A stretch of DNA of 64,000 nucleotides from Rhodobacter sp. TJ_12 (GTDB lineage: Bacteria; Pseudomonadota; Alphaproteobacteria; Rhodobacterales; Rhodobacteraceae), in NCBI RefSeq assembly GCF_020023995.1, contig NZ_NRRD01000014.1:27602-91601 (forward strand). Direction: 5' to 3'. Under the pieces are notes generated by a model. It was not told the origin of the DNA and searched no databases. It worked only from the letters and a program-made list of their open reading frames with translations. Shown piece after piece: positions 19,580-28,774 of the stretch (positions are counted from its first letter, which is position 1; every line of letters begins with the position of its first letter). Position numbers and translations under genes: made by a program.

Positions 19580-20350
19580 ATGAAATCGATGTTTCGCAAG
19601 ATCACCGGGGGATTGCGGCGCGGGCCCAAGCGCGCGGCTTCGCCTGCGGCGGCCTTCGCGCCACCAGATCCGGGGGCGCCGCTTGCGGTGATCGGGGATG
19701 TGCACGGGATGATCGGCCCTTTTACGCAATTGCTGGAGGTCTTGGCGCGCGAACACCCCAAGGCCGAGGTGATCTGCGTTGGTGATCTGATCGATCGCGG
19801 CGAAGACAGCGCGCAGGTGTTGCGGCTGGCATTTCAGCGGCGCGACCACTTGGGGCTGATCTTGGGCAATCATGAAGAGATGTTGCTTGCCTTTCTGGAG
19901 GCGCCCGCGCGCAAGGGGCCCCGGTGGCTGCGCTATGGCGGTTTGCAGACCCTCGCCAGTTTCGGAATTGGCGGGCTGACAGAGGGATCCTCGACCGAGC
20001 AGCTTGCCAAGGCTGCACAGGCGCTAAAGGCCGAGCTTGGTCCCGATCTGTTGGAGTGGCTACATGCGTGCCCGCGGTTTGTTCAGCGTGGCAATGTCGT
20101 GGTCACCCATGCCGGGGCCGACCCTTGGCACCCGATGATGATGCAGCCCCCGCAGGCGGTGACATGGGGGCATCCAGATTTTGGCCGTCGCGCCCGCACC
20201 GATGGGTTGTGGATCGTCCATGGCCATACGATCGTGCCCGATTTGGTTTGTGCAAACGGGGTGATTTCGGTCGATACCGGAGCTTATGCGGGCGGCGGCT
20301 TGAGTTGTGCCGTTTTGGCGGATGGTCGGGTCGCGGCGCTGCGTGTTTAA
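19580..20350 (+). CDS. PPP-family (calcineurin-like) serine/threonine phosphatase
   Basis: The 256-residue protein has the full PPP signature: GDVHG (39-43), GDLIDRG (68-74), GNHEE (96-100), then VTHAGAD and VHGHT with the metal-binding histidines. Members include bacterial PrpA/PrpB-type protein phosphatases and diadenosine tetraphosphatases; the short length fits the former. The start at 19580 gives MKSMFRKITGG; GCAGGATGAG precedes it, and an ATG at 19517 is possible. Its place between initiating sugar transferase and export genes suggests a link to exopolysaccharide control, but it cannot be assumed to act on the tyrosine autokinase. Confidence 0.8.
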   Translation: MKSMFRKITGGLRRGPKRAASPAAAFAPPDPGAPLAVIGDVHGMIGPFTQLLEVLAREHPKAEVICVGDLIDRGEDSAQVLRLAFQRRDHLGLILGNHEEMLLAFLEAPARKGPRWLRYGGLQTLASFGIGGLTEGSSTEQLAKAAQALKAELGPDLLEWLHACPRFVQRGNVVVTHAGADPWHPMMMQPPQAVTWGHPDFGRRARTDGLWIVHGHTIVPDLVCANGVISVDTGAYAGGGLSCAVLADGRVAALRV

Positions 20351-20425
20351 CCTTGCCGGGCGGGACATCCGGTGCCCATAGGGCAAGGGACGGTAACGCC
20401 GCGCGGTGTCTTCGCCCCTGATCGG

Positions 20426-20456
20426 AAAAACGCCCCGCATCGCGGGGCGTTTGGTT
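20426..20456. terminator. bidirectional intrinsic terminator
   Basis: AAACGCCCCGC (20428-20438) / GCGGGGCGTTT (20442-20452) with flanking A- and T-rich bases ends both the phosphatase gene and the convergent wza-yjbF-yjbH transcript. Confidence 0.82.
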
Positions 20457-20497
20457 GTTCGTAATACGCGCGGGGCGCGCTTTGACGCCTTTTCAGA

Positions 20498-21874
20498 TCA
20501 GTCCGAAGCCGCATTGACCGAAGATATGATGAGGGACGGCGTGATCGCATTGACCACATTCCCCCAATGCCGCACCGGCTGGGCCGCGACAAAGATCACG
20601 TCATTGGCATGGAGTTCGAACCGGGTGGCCAGCAGCAGGGCCGCGGCGTTGCGCGCATCCAGATGCCACGCGGTGATCGATTCATATTCCATCGGATCGG
20701 CGGAGCCGCGCAGGATGTAGATTTCCTTCGGGTTGGAGCGCGCCGCATCCAAGCCGGTGCCCGCATCATAAAGCGCATCCGCCAAAGTGGCCTTGCGATC
20801 AAAGGGCAGGGGGTAGCGCGTTTGCTGACCGATCTCGCCGGTCAGATAGGCATAATCGCGGGCCTCGGCCCCCAGTTCGAGGCGGGCGGCAAAGTTGTCA
20901 CGCCGCTCTTTCAGCTCGTCGCGGCGCAGCGCAACTTCGGTTTGCAGTGCGTTCAGCCGGGCTTGCCGTTCACCTTGCTTGAACTGCGCAAGGCGGATCT
21001 GTTCCTCGAAATAGGCGGCCGCCTTGTCCAGCTCATAGGCGGTATCGACAAAGATACTGTCGCCCGCCAACAAGGTCATGCGGCCAATTTGTGGCCGCTC
21101 ATAAACCGATTTGAGCGGCACTTGATAAAGCGTTCCGTCACGGTACAGGCGCACCAGCGCGGTATCCACATCCGCCGACGACACCCCGCCAACGGCGGCC
21201 AGCGCTTCATCAAGATGCAGCGGCGCGAGGGTGATCGGAACGACGCCGGGATTGGTGACATCGCCGCCGATCGCCACTTTCTTCGAGTTGAAATCGGTGA
21301 TTTCCAGCGAGAAGGTCGGGTCGATCTGCTTGTCGAGGAACCGCTGAAAAAGCACCGCCTCGGCATCTTCCACCGTGCGCCCGGCAATCTGCACGCGCCC
21401 CACGGTCGGCACCGAGATAGACCCGTCATCTTGCACGGTATAGCCTTGCCGCGCGGTCTGTGCCGCCAAGATGCCGGTCAGTTGTTCCACGGTCGAACCG
21501 GTTCTCGGGGTGGCCAGCAACACCACATCGCCCACGCCTATGCGGTAGTTCGGCGCCTCTGCCGGGGGCGGCAGACGGGTTTCCAGCCCGCCGGGGCGAC
21601 TGACGCGGTCAAAGGCGGGGCTTGGCGGCGCGATCGGGCGCGCCAAGGTGCCGCCGAGCCCGCCGCTTTGACGGAAATAGGCGGGCAACTCGCGCGGTTC
21701 ATAGGGGGCGGCATTGGCCACCAGCACCGATTCCGCAGTCAGCGGCAGCACCCTGACCTTGCCTTCATCGCTAATGCCGGCGGAGACGGACGTTTTGTGA
21801 TAGGCGACGCCACAGCCAGCAAGCGGGCTGACGAGCATGGTCCCCGTGAGAAGGGCGGTCAGAAACTGTTTCAA
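20498..21874 (-). CDS. Wza/ExoF-like polysaccharide export lipoprotein
   Basis: The 458-residue product is an outer-membrane polysaccharide export protein. I place the start at TTG 21874, five bases after GGAG, because it yields a canonical lipoprotein signal (MKQFLTALLTGTMLVSPLAGC, lipid Cys21). A polysaccharide export domain begins at APNYRIGVGDVVLL and is followed by SLBB-like units (GDVTNPGVVPIT, LLAGDSIFV). A predicted coiled coil near 280-330 (EEQIRLAQFKQGERQARLNAL) is longer than in E. coli Wza and resembles ExoF. It is the last gene of the yjbH-yjbF-export operon. Confidence 0.86.
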   Translation of the reverse strand: MKQFLTALLTGTMLVSPLAGCGVAYHKTSVSAGISDEGKVRVLPLTAESVLVANAAPYEPRELPAYFRQSGGLGGTLARPIAPPSPAFDRVSRPGGLETRLPPPAEAPNYRIGVGDVVLLATPRTGSTVEQLTGILAAQTARQGYTVQDDGSISVPTVGRVQIAGRTVEDAEAVLFQRFLDKQIDPTFSLEITDFNSKKVAIGGDVTNPGVVPITLAPLHLDEALAAVGGVSSADVDTALVRLYRDGTLYQVPLKSVYERPQIGRMTLLAGDSIFVDTAYELDKAAAYFEEQIRLAQFKQGERQARLNALQTEVALRRDELKERRDNFAARLELGAEARDYAYLTGEIGQQTRYPLPFDRKATLADALYDAGTGLDAARSNPKEIYILRGSADPMEYESITAWHLDARNAAALLLATRFELHANDVIFVAAQPVRHWGNVVNAITPSLIISSVNAASD

Positions 21875-21913
21875 ATCGATCTCCAATCGTCATGTCTCGC
21901 GCTGAATGCTTCA

Positions 21914-22582
21914 TCAACTACGAACGCTCGGCACTTTGCGCAAGGATATCTTGCCGGTCAGCGGACCTGCCCACTGGTTCGATTGAACGATTTCCCCCGA
22001 GCCGGGAACCACCCAGTAATAATTGTAAAATTCGCCAAACGGGCCCCGGCAGTATTCGGTCATAAGCCGTGTTTGTATGGGCGTGGTGCCCACGGTGACG
22101 TCTTCCAAACCGCCGGGATAGATATCGCATTTGAACGCACGGGTGACGGCGTGATCGTTGCCATCGATGAAAGTCATCAACCGCGTGGCGACGCCGCTGC
22201 CGCGCGCCGAGACCAGACGTTCGACCGGCGTCACCTCGGCGGCCATCAGATCATTGCCCAAGCCACGGGTGCCCACCAAGATACCCTTGCGCAGCATGAA
22301 TTGTGTGCCATCGGCGGCAATCATCGTTTCGACCCCGCTTTGGGCGGAGCGGGTTTGCCGCAAGGCTACGGCCAAAGCGTCGGGCGTATCGTCGCGCACC
22401 ACGGCGACGCCGGGGGCGTCGGCCTCGTAAGCGGCAAGGAAATTGGCATTGGCCGTCACCTCAGGCTGGCCGACAAAGGGCACTGCGCCATTGATAAGGC
22501 GTTGCGTCTGGGGATCAGAGGAACAGCCCGCCAGCAGCACTGCGGCAGCCCCAACAAGACAGAATACCGAAAGCCGTGTCAT
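21914..22582 (-). CDS. yjbF: YjbF/GfcB family lipoprotein
   Basis: The 222-residue lipoprotein has a signal MTRLSVFCLVGAAAVLLAGC with lipid Cys20, then a beta-rich domain typical of YjbF (GfcB of group 4 capsule systems). Its start overlaps the yjbH stop as ATGA, so the two are coupled, and the export lipoprotein gene follows after 39 bases. YjbF and YjbH are known as partners in extracellular polysaccharide production in enterics; their exact biochemical role in secretion is not settled. Confidence 0.85.
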   Translation of the reverse strand: MTRLSVFCLVGAAAVLLAGCSSDPQTQRLINGAVPFVGQPEVTANANFLAAYEADAPGVAVVRDDTPDALAVALRQTRSAQSGVETMIAADGTQFMLRKGILVGTRGLGNDLMAAEVTPVERLVSARGSGVATRLMTFIDGNDHAVTRAFKCDIYPGGLEDVTVGTTPIQTRLMTEYCRGPFGEFYNYYWVVPGSGEIVQSNQWAGPLTGKISLRKVPSVRS

Positions 22583-24687
22583 CGCCAGAACTTGCCCCAT
22601 TGATGTTCTAGGTCGCTGGCATTGCTGCTGCGGACCTCTTGATAAAGACGGTTCGCGACAGAGAGCCGCGCGCCGCCGTCGCGTTGGATCGGACGGATCG
22701 TCTGGCCAAACCCCGTACGGTTCGGCTCGCCGGTGATCCAATCCAGCGGAATCGAGAACATCAGCCCTTTGTCAAACGACCCTTCGCCGAATTCTGCGAA
22801 CGAGACATCCGTCAAGGTCATGAAAGCGCCGATCTTGAAACCGTTGTCGAATTCGCGCGTCAGCGTCAGGGTGCCCCCCCAATCGCCCGCCAAATAACGC
22901 CCCACATCAAGTTGGCCGCGGTAGCTGTTGCCGAAATCGTAATAGGCCGAGGCGTGCCCCGTGGCGATGTTGTAATCGGTCAGCCCCATCCGCGAATAGG
23001 GATCGCGTTGCGAGACATAGTTCAGTTCCGCCCCCAGCGCGAGCCGACTGCCTTGTGGATACCAAAGCACCTCGCTCGAAATGCCCGCGAACATCGGTTC
23101 GAAATAGCCCGCCGAAACCCGGCCATAAAGGTCATTGCCCGGACGGAACAGGTAATCTGCGGTCAGCCGCGCTACCTGCGGGCCTTGCAATTTGTCATAA
23201 AGCGGCGCGTCGGAACGCACATGTGGCAAAACCGAATTCGAGATGCGGGTGGATTGATCCAGCGTGCCCACGACTTTTTGCCGGATCACCGCATGGATCG
23301 AGAAGCCCGGCGCAATGTGGTAGCCCGCGCTGGCCGCCAACCCCAGATCCATCCGCACGGGGCTATCGGGGTCGAACAGCGACGTCCGGAAATAGGGCAG
23401 AAGATCCCATTGAAGCCTCGGATAGGCATGAGCGTCAGGGCGCAGCCGCTCTGTCGCATCCGCAATATCGGCGCGCACAAAGCTTTGCCACGCGCCATCC
23501 CAAGCATGTTCAAGTTCATGCAGGTCGGTGCGGCGGATGGTGGTGCGCGACACCGGCATGCCTTGTTTTGCCAAGGTGATTTCGAAGCTGTCCAGATCGG
23601 CCGGCAGGGTGTTGGCCATCACCCGCGCCGCCCGCCCCAAGGCTTCGGCATCGGCGCGATAACGGGTGTTTTGCATCACGATTTGCGCGGTTGTCCCGCT
23701 TTGCGCATAGCTTTCGAGCACCAGCCCGTTCTGGTTCAGTTCCGCCGACAATCTGTTGCGGCTTGCGTCGATATCCTCGACCGCCCAGCCGAGCGCGGCG
23801 ATCTCGGCGCGCGGCGTCAAAACAGGGGTGTCGCGTTCCACCCCGCCCGGGGCGCGCGGCGCGCGCGGATCGATCGTATAGGTAAAGCCAAGACCCGCCT
23901 GTGCCCCGCCCACCACAAAGGCGTTCAAGGTCAGGTTGTCGCGCATCTTGTAGTTTAGCCCGAAATTCAGGGGCGAGCGATGTTCGAACCCCATTCGCTG
24001 GGCTTCGGTGCGGTAGGCGTCCGAGGAATATTCCATCACCAGCCGCAGCCGGTCGTTGTATTGGTATTCCAACCCGCCGAAAAAGGCCGCATCGCCACGG
24101 AAGAAGCGATCGAATGAGACGCGGCCGGTTTCAAGGATGTTGCCGGTGAAGACGGGTCGCCGCTTGAACGATTCTGAAAGCGCACCCAACGGGTTGCTGA
24201 ACCCGCCGAACGAGGCCAAACGGCCCCAGCCAAGCCCGCCGGTGACCGTCAGCTTGTCGCCCAGGAAATGCTTTGAGGCGACGATATACTCGGCCCCGAA
24301 GATCCCGGTGCCACCAAAGTCGCGCAGACCAAACGCAAAGGCCGGCAAGCGCCGCGTTTCATCGCTGATCTGGTAGTGAAGGTCGAAGCTGCGGTCATAA
24401 AGGTTCGAATACGCCCCACTGAAAAAATCCTTCAGGATCGAGTAGCGAAACACCCCGGACAGGCGTGGGCTGATCTGGAAATGCAGCGTGTTGCGCGTAT
24501 GCCCGTTCAGGAAGGAAGAGGTCCAGTTCAGGGTCCCGTCCTTGGTCGTGGTCGCACTTGGCATGTCGATCAAACCGGGCGTGCCATAGCTGGAAACGCC
24601 ATCTGCACGCACCGGCGCGGCGGTGCTCAGTGCCGTGCACAGCAGGGCAGAAAAAAGCAAGCGGGAGGAGTGATCTCGGAAAGCCAT
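22579..24687 (-). CDS. yjbH: YjbH/GfcD family outer-membrane polysaccharide protein
   Basis: The 702-residue protein has a signal peptide (about 1-29, ending APVRADG) and the YjbH fold opening SSYGTPGLIDMPSA. Many amphipathic strands and aromatic residues indicate an outer-membrane beta-barrel half (about 30-260) and a second barrel-like half from about 430 to the end (GKFWR). The start at 24687 lacks a strong Shine-Dalgarno; ACAACAGGA is 15 bases upstream. It opens the operon yjbH-yjbF-export lipoprotein, divergent from the Wzc-like kinase gene. Confidence 0.87.
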   Translation of the reverse strand: MAFRDHSSRLLFSALLCTALSTAAPVRADGVSSYGTPGLIDMPSATTTKDGTLNWTSSFLNGHTRNTLHFQISPRLSGVFRYSILKDFFSGAYSNLYDRSFDLHYQISDETRRLPAFAFGLRDFGGTGIFGAEYIVASKHFLGDKLTVTGGLGWGRLASFGGFSNPLGALSESFKRRPVFTGNILETGRVSFDRFFRGDAAFFGGLEYQYNDRLRLVMEYSSDAYRTEAQRMGFEHRSPLNFGLNYKMRDNLTLNAFVVGGAQAGLGFTYTIDPRAPRAPGGVERDTPVLTPRAEIAALGWAVEDIDASRNRLSAELNQNGLVLESYAQSGTTAQIVMQNTRYRADAEALGRAARVMANTLPADLDSFEITLAKQGMPVSRTTIRRTDLHELEHAWDGAWQSFVRADIADATERLRPDAHAYPRLQWDLLPYFRTSLFDPDSPVRMDLGLAASAGYHIAPGFSIHAVIRQKVVGTLDQSTRISNSVLPHVRSDAPLYDKLQGPQVARLTADYLFRPGNDLYGRVSAGYFEPMFAGISSEVLWYPQGSRLALGAELNYVSQRDPYSRMGLTDYNIATGHASAYYDFGNSYRGQLDVGRYLAGDWGGTLTLTREFDNGFKIGAFMTLTDVSFAEFGEGSFDKGLMFSIPLDWITGEPNRTGFGQTIRPIQRDGGARLSVANRLYQEVRSSNASDLEHQWGKFWR

Positions 24688-25090
24688 GAAAGACTGAAAA
24701 ATCCTGTTGTGATGACGTCTGCGCCTGTTGTGCTCTCAGCGCCTGTTGTTCTCATTTTGCGATTTCGTGCGTTTTCGGGGCGCACCGACCCGTCAAGGCC
24801 CATTCGACTCTATTTCGAATAGATTCCACCTAAAATCGCAACCTTTTCATTGTCGCCTGCCCAGAAATGCACCACAACCGATGCGGGAAGGCCGCACCTG
24901 CTTTCGGCGCTGCACGGTTGTCGTGCGCCAGGGATCCCGAAGCGGTGAAAGAATGCGCAACCCGATGTAAGGTTGTGCATTTTGTCGATATTGGTTTTCG
25001 ATATTGAATTGGTTTCTTCTCTGAAAAACCTATGGTTGTCTTCGGGCACCATCGTTACTTTACCGGTTTAAGACGTTTGTGGGAGTTATC
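24688..25090. promoter_or_regulatory. divergent control region between yjbH and the Wzc-like gene
   Basis: This 403-base stretch is A/T-richer than its neighbours and contains no supportable gene. Near yjbH it has three direct copies of CCTGTTGT (24703-24710, 24724-24731, 24742-24749; spacings 21 and 18), the last two extended to GCGCCTGTTGT. Near the kinase gene it has two copies of TCGATATTG (24985-24993, 24998-25006; spacing 13). These are candidate binding sites for regulators of the divergent operons; I could not name the regulators. Confidence 0.5.
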
Positions 25091-27154
25091 GTGCAAAAAG
25101 CTAGCCAACCCGCTGAAGAGGACATCATTGATCTTCGCCAGATCGTCGCCGTCTTGCGTGCGGACTGGAAGGTGATTGTCGGCGCCGTTTTCGGGGCGGT
25201 CATCATCGCTTTGATTTATGCCTTGTTTTTGGCGACGCCGATTTACACGGCGACGTCTGTTGTTGTCCTGGATACCCGCAAGCCCAAGGTCGTTGATCTT
25301 GAGGGGATGATGGGGGATTTCACCGGTGAGTCTGCGGAGTTGAACACCGAAGTTGGGGTGTTGCGGTCGCGTGGGCTGGCGGAAAAGGCCGTTGATGCGC
25401 TGAACCTGATGGAGGACCCGGAATTCAATCCGACCTTGCTGCCTCCCTCGTTCACCCAGCGCGTGTTTTCGGCGTTGCTGCCCGCCGGAGAGGACATGGA
25501 GCCCGACCCGCGCCGCATTCATGCCGCGGTCGTGTCGAACCTTCTGTCGAGCATTTCGGTCGCCAATGTTTCATCGAGCTATATCTTTGAAATTTCAGTG
25601 CAATCGGAAGACCCAGAGAAAGCGGCCCTGATCGCGGACAAGATGGCCGATCTGTATATTCTCAGCCAGATCGAGACCAAGTTCGAAGCCACGGAACAGG
25701 CGACCGAATGGCTGGCGAACCGTGTTGTCGAACTCAAGAGCGAGTTGGAGGCCGCCGAAGAAAAAGTAAAAGCTTTCAACGCGCAAACCACACTTATTTC
25801 GCCTGAATCCCTGACCGCGATGGAAGTGGGTCTTAAGGATTTGCGCGAGCGGCGCGAACAACTCGCCGCGGAATTGACCGCCGCTCGGGCGCGTTATGCC
25901 CGGTTGCAAGATGCGCAGAGCCCGCAAGAAAAACGCATGGCGGCGCAAGATCCGCAGCTTTCACAGATTCCGCAGACCGATCCAGACAGGTTCGCACAGC
26001 GGTATGCGCAGATCATCGCCAATGCAAATCTGGAACTTGCCCGTCTTGAAGATCAGCAGGCTGCGCTGGATGCATCGATTGAAAACATGACCGCGCAGAT
26101 TGCGAGCCAAGGCGAAGACATGATCACCTTGCAGCAATTGACCCGCGAGGCAGAGGCCAGCCGTGCCCTTTATGAATATTTCTTGGCGCGGCTCAAGGAA
26201 ACCTCGGCGCAGCAGGGCATTCAACAGGCTGACAGCCGGATCTTGTCGTCTGCGGTGATCCCCGGCGCGCCCACGGCGCCGCGCAAAGGCCTGATCCTCG
26301 TGGTTGCCTTGATTTTGGGTCTGTTTGCCGGGGGCGGTTTCGTGCTGGTGCGCGATGCGCTCAACAATGGCATGCGCACCGCCCGGCAATTGGAAGAAGA
26401 AACCGGGATCAGCGTGATGGGGCAAATTCCGTCGATCCCAGCGGCGCGGCGCCAAGAGGTTTTGGGATATATGGCCTCGAAGCCGACTTCGATGGTGATG
26501 GAGGCGTTTCGCAACCTGCGCACCTCTGTCTTGCTGTCCAATGTCGACGCGCCGCCGCAGGTGATTGTGATTACCTCTTCGGTGCCCGACGAGGGCAAGA
26601 CCACCAATGCCTTGGGGCTGGCGATCAATCTGGTTGGCACGGGCAAATCGGTTCTTCTGGTTGAAGGGGATATCCGGCGCAACATGCTGGGCCAGTATTT
26701 CCCCGAAGCGGCCGAGAATAAAAAAGGTCTGGTTTCGGTGCTGTCGGGGCGGGCCACGCTGGATGAGGTGCTGGTGCAAGATCCCCAACTGGGGGTGACG
26801 AAGATCATCGGGGAAACCTGCCCGGTCAATGCGGCCGATCTGTTCCTGTCCGAAGCCTATCGGCACCTGATGGAAGAGATCCGTCAGCGTTTCGATTACA
26901 TCATCATCGACACGCCGCCGGTTCTGGTGGTGCCCGATGCGCGGATCATTGCGCAACAGGCCGATGCTGTGCTGTTCACGGTGCGCTGGAACGACACCAG
27001 CCGCAGCCAAGTGCAGGACGCCTTGCAGATGTTTGAAACGGTGAACCAGAAGGTGAGCGGCCTGATCCTAAGCCAAGTCGATATGCAAAAGGCGCAGCGC
27101 TACGGCTATGGCGGCAAATATGGCGCCTATGCCATGCGCTATTACACCAACTGA
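25091..27154 (+). CDS. Wzc/ExoP-like polysaccharide co-polymerase and tyrosine autokinase
   Basis: The 687-residue inner-membrane protein controls chain length and export of Wzy-type polysaccharides. It has a Wzz domain bounded by helices near 25-48 and 400-425, a long periplasmic coiled coil, and a cytoplasmic BY-kinase with Walker A VPDEGKTT (Lys503), A' region LLVEGDIRR (Glu replaces the first Asp of the usual DxDxR) and Walker B IIIDTPP. The C-terminus has a tyrosine cluster with six Tyr in the last 17 residues, the autophosphorylation site. The start is GTG 25091 with GGGAG five bases upstream. Confidence 0.9.
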   Translation: MQKASQPAEEDIIDLRQIVAVLRADWKVIVGAVFGAVIIALIYALFLATPIYTATSVVVLDTRKPKVVDLEGMMGDFTGESAELNTEVGVLRSRGLAEKAVDALNLMEDPEFNPTLLPPSFTQRVFSALLPAGEDMEPDPRRIHAAVVSNLLSSISVANVSSSYIFEISVQSEDPEKAALIADKMADLYILSQIETKFEATEQATEWLANRVVELKSELEAAEEKVKAFNAQTTLISPESLTAMEVGLKDLRERREQLAAELTAARARYARLQDAQSPQEKRMAAQDPQLSQIPQTDPDRFAQRYAQIIANANLELARLEDQQAALDASIENMTAQIASQGEDMITLQQLTREAEASRALYEYFLARLKETSAQQGIQQADSRILSSAVIPGAPTAPRKGLILVVALILGLFAGGGFVLVRDALNNGMRTARQLEEETGISVMGQIPSIPAARRQEVLGYMASKPTSMVMEAFRNLRTSVLLSNVDAPPQVIVITSSVPDEGKTTNALGLAINLVGTGKSVLLVEGDIRRNMLGQYFPEAAENKKGLVSVLSGRATLDEVLVQDPQLGVTKIIGETCPVNAADLFLSEAYRHLMEEIRQRFDYIIIDTPPVLVVPDARIIAQQADAVLFTVRWNDTSRSQVQDALQMFETVNQKVSGLILSQVDMQKAQRYGYGGKYGAYAMRYYTN

Positions 27155-27171
27155 TTTTCGAACGGGATTTC

Positions 27172-27214
27172 GGCGGCCCGTGTGCCTGTGGCGCGCGGGC
27201 CGCCGCGCCACAGG
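27172..27214 (+). other. overlapping inverted repeats, possible H-type pseudoknot
   Basis: Stem 1 pairs GGCGGCCCG (27172-27180) with CGGGCCGCC (27196-27204). Stem 2 pairs CCTGTGGCGCG (27185-27195), which lies in the loop of stem 1, with CGCGCCACAGG (27204-27214). Both are perfect. They can form either alternative hairpins or an H-type pseudoknot. The element starts 18 bases after the kinase stop and lies 156 bases before the sulfotransferase start. Confidence 0.55.
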
Positions 27215-27369
27215 AAACGGTTTGCAGTTAGGCAAAACCGCGCGCAATGCCGCCTTTCTTGGCAGGCCGGGCACGGGCGCGCCGCAGACGGCGGGGCAGG
27301 GCGGTGCGTCATTGAAGTTTTGCCCCCACAAGATAAGCTGCCCAAACCTTTCGATGCAGGAGAGCGCCG

Positions 27370-28212
27370 ATGATTGTTAGCCGCACCCATGGCTTTGTAT
27401 TCATGCATAACCCCAAGGTTGCGGGAAGTTCGGTGCGGGCCGTATTGGACAAGTGGCGTGATCCTGACGTCGATCTCTTTGCAACAGATCCCAACCCGAC
27501 CGCACCGCTGCATCGTGTGGACCGAGCTCATATCGGCATTGCGGAATTCGCCGCCAATTACCCAGATCTTTGGGCGCAGACCCGCGATTTTCCCTTTTAT
27601 GTGCTCTATCGTGATCCGTTCTCGCGTTTCTTGTCCTCGGTCAATGAATATTGCCGGGTCTATGGCGAAACAGATATCCGTTTCGCCGCCCAAGCCGAAC
27701 GCCGTAACGTCTTTTTCGGGCTGATCGACCGTTTGCGCGCATTGGGGACGGCAGAAGGGGTGATGGATATCCTGGAGTTGACGCATTTTCGCCCGCAATG
27801 GATCTATCTCACGCCGCCCGAGGGGGCGGATATCCGGCTGCGCGCCTTCGGGCTGAAGGAGATACCGCGCTTTGCTACGGAACTTTCCGGCTGCATCGGA
27901 GAAACGGTCGATTTCGGGCGCGAGAACGGATCGGAGCAATTCGACCTTCCGCTGCCGATGCGGCGCATTCTGGCCAACAATTCGGTCAAGAAACAGCTGC
28001 GCAAGCTGCCGGGCGCCATGTGGGCGATGCAGCAATTGCGCCAGCGCAGCGCCGGCACGCCGCAATCGGGCGCGCGGCTTTCGGTGCAGGAACGCTATGG
28101 TCTTACCGAGGCCGAGCACCAAGAGGTCGAAACCTTCGTGCAGGGGTTCTATGCGCGCGATCTCGGGGTCATCTCGGGCCTGGCGCAGGCCGCGCATCCG
28201 GTCGAGGCCTGA
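27370..28212 (+). CDS. sulfotransferase family protein
   Basis: The 280-residue product has the two PAPS-binding signatures of sulfotransferases: the 5'-phosphosulfate loop HNPKVAGSSVR (13-23) and the 3'-phosphate motif LYRDPFSRFLSSVNEY (79-94). This pattern is that of the carbohydrate sulfotransferase family 2 type, so it probably transfers sulfate from PAPS to a sugar hydroxyl. AGGAG is seven bases before the ATG. It lies after the Wzc-like gene and two bases before an acetyltransferase gene, so sulfation of the locus polysaccharide is the natural inference. Confidence 0.82.
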   Translation: MIVSRTHGFVFMHNPKVAGSSVRAVLDKWRDPDVDLFATDPNPTAPLHRVDRAHIGIAEFAANYPDLWAQTRDFPFYVLYRDPFSRFLSSVNEYCRVYGETDIRFAAQAERRNVFFGLIDRLRALGTAEGVMDILELTHFRPQWIYLTPPEGADIRLRAFGLKEIPRFATELSGCIGETVDFGRENGSEQFDLPLPMRRILANNSVKKQLRKLPGAMWAMQQLRQRSAGTPQSGARLSVQERYGLTEAEHQEVETFVQGFYARDLGVISGLAQAAHPVEA

Positions 28213-28213
28213 T

Positions 28214-28774
28214 ATGGACGCCGCCGCCCCCGTGCTGCCGTCGCGCGCGCCCAGCTTTCCGCTACGCCATCGTCTGTTGCGGCTGATCTGGATGATCGTC
28301 TGGGCGCTCGGCGCAAGCTGGACGCCCAAGAAACTGGTCCGCTGGCGGCGCTTTTTGCTGCGCCTGTTCGGGGCAAGCATGGCCGATCGCACGGATGTGC
28401 GCGGGTCGGCGCGGGTGTGGTATCCGCCATGGCTGCGCATGGAACGCGCGACGGTCCTTGCCGAAGGCGTGATCTGCTACAACATGGCCCCGATCACCAT
28501 CCGCGAAAACACCATCATCTCGCAGCGCGCCTTCTTGTGCGCGGGCACGCATGATTACACCAGGGGCAGCCATCCGCTGGTCACCCGCCCAATCGAGATT
28601 GGGCCGCATGCTTGGGTCTGTGCCGAGGCTTTTGTGGGCCCCGGTGCGGTGGTCTCGGAAGGCTGCGTCGTGGGTGCGCGTGCAGTGGTGAATGGGCGGC
28701 TTGCGCCTTGGGGAGTGTATGCAGGCAACCCCGCGGTCCGGATCAAGGAAAGGCAATTCGATGCCGGTTCATAA
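28214..28774 (+). CDS. WcaF-like hexapeptide-repeat acetyltransferase
   Basis: The 186-residue protein has a left-handed beta-helix O-acetyltransferase pattern with the WcaF-type order RVWYPPWLRMERATVL, NMAPITIRENTIIS, CAGTHDYTRGSHPLV, where the His is the expected catalytic base, and the final GNPAVRIKER. It probably O-acetylates a sugar of the locus polysaccharide or its lipid-linked precursor. It starts two bases after the sulfotransferase stop and overlaps the next glycosyltransferase by 14 bases. Confidence 0.82.
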   Translation: MDAAAPVLPSRAPSFPLRHRLLRLIWMIVWALGASWTPKKLVRWRRFLLRLFGASMADRTDVRGSARVWYPPWLRMERATVLAEGVICYNMAPITIRENTIISQRAFLCAGTHDYTRGSHPLVTRPIEIGPHAWVCAEAFVGPGAVVSEGCVVGARAVVNGRLAPWGVYAGNPAVRIKERQFDAGS

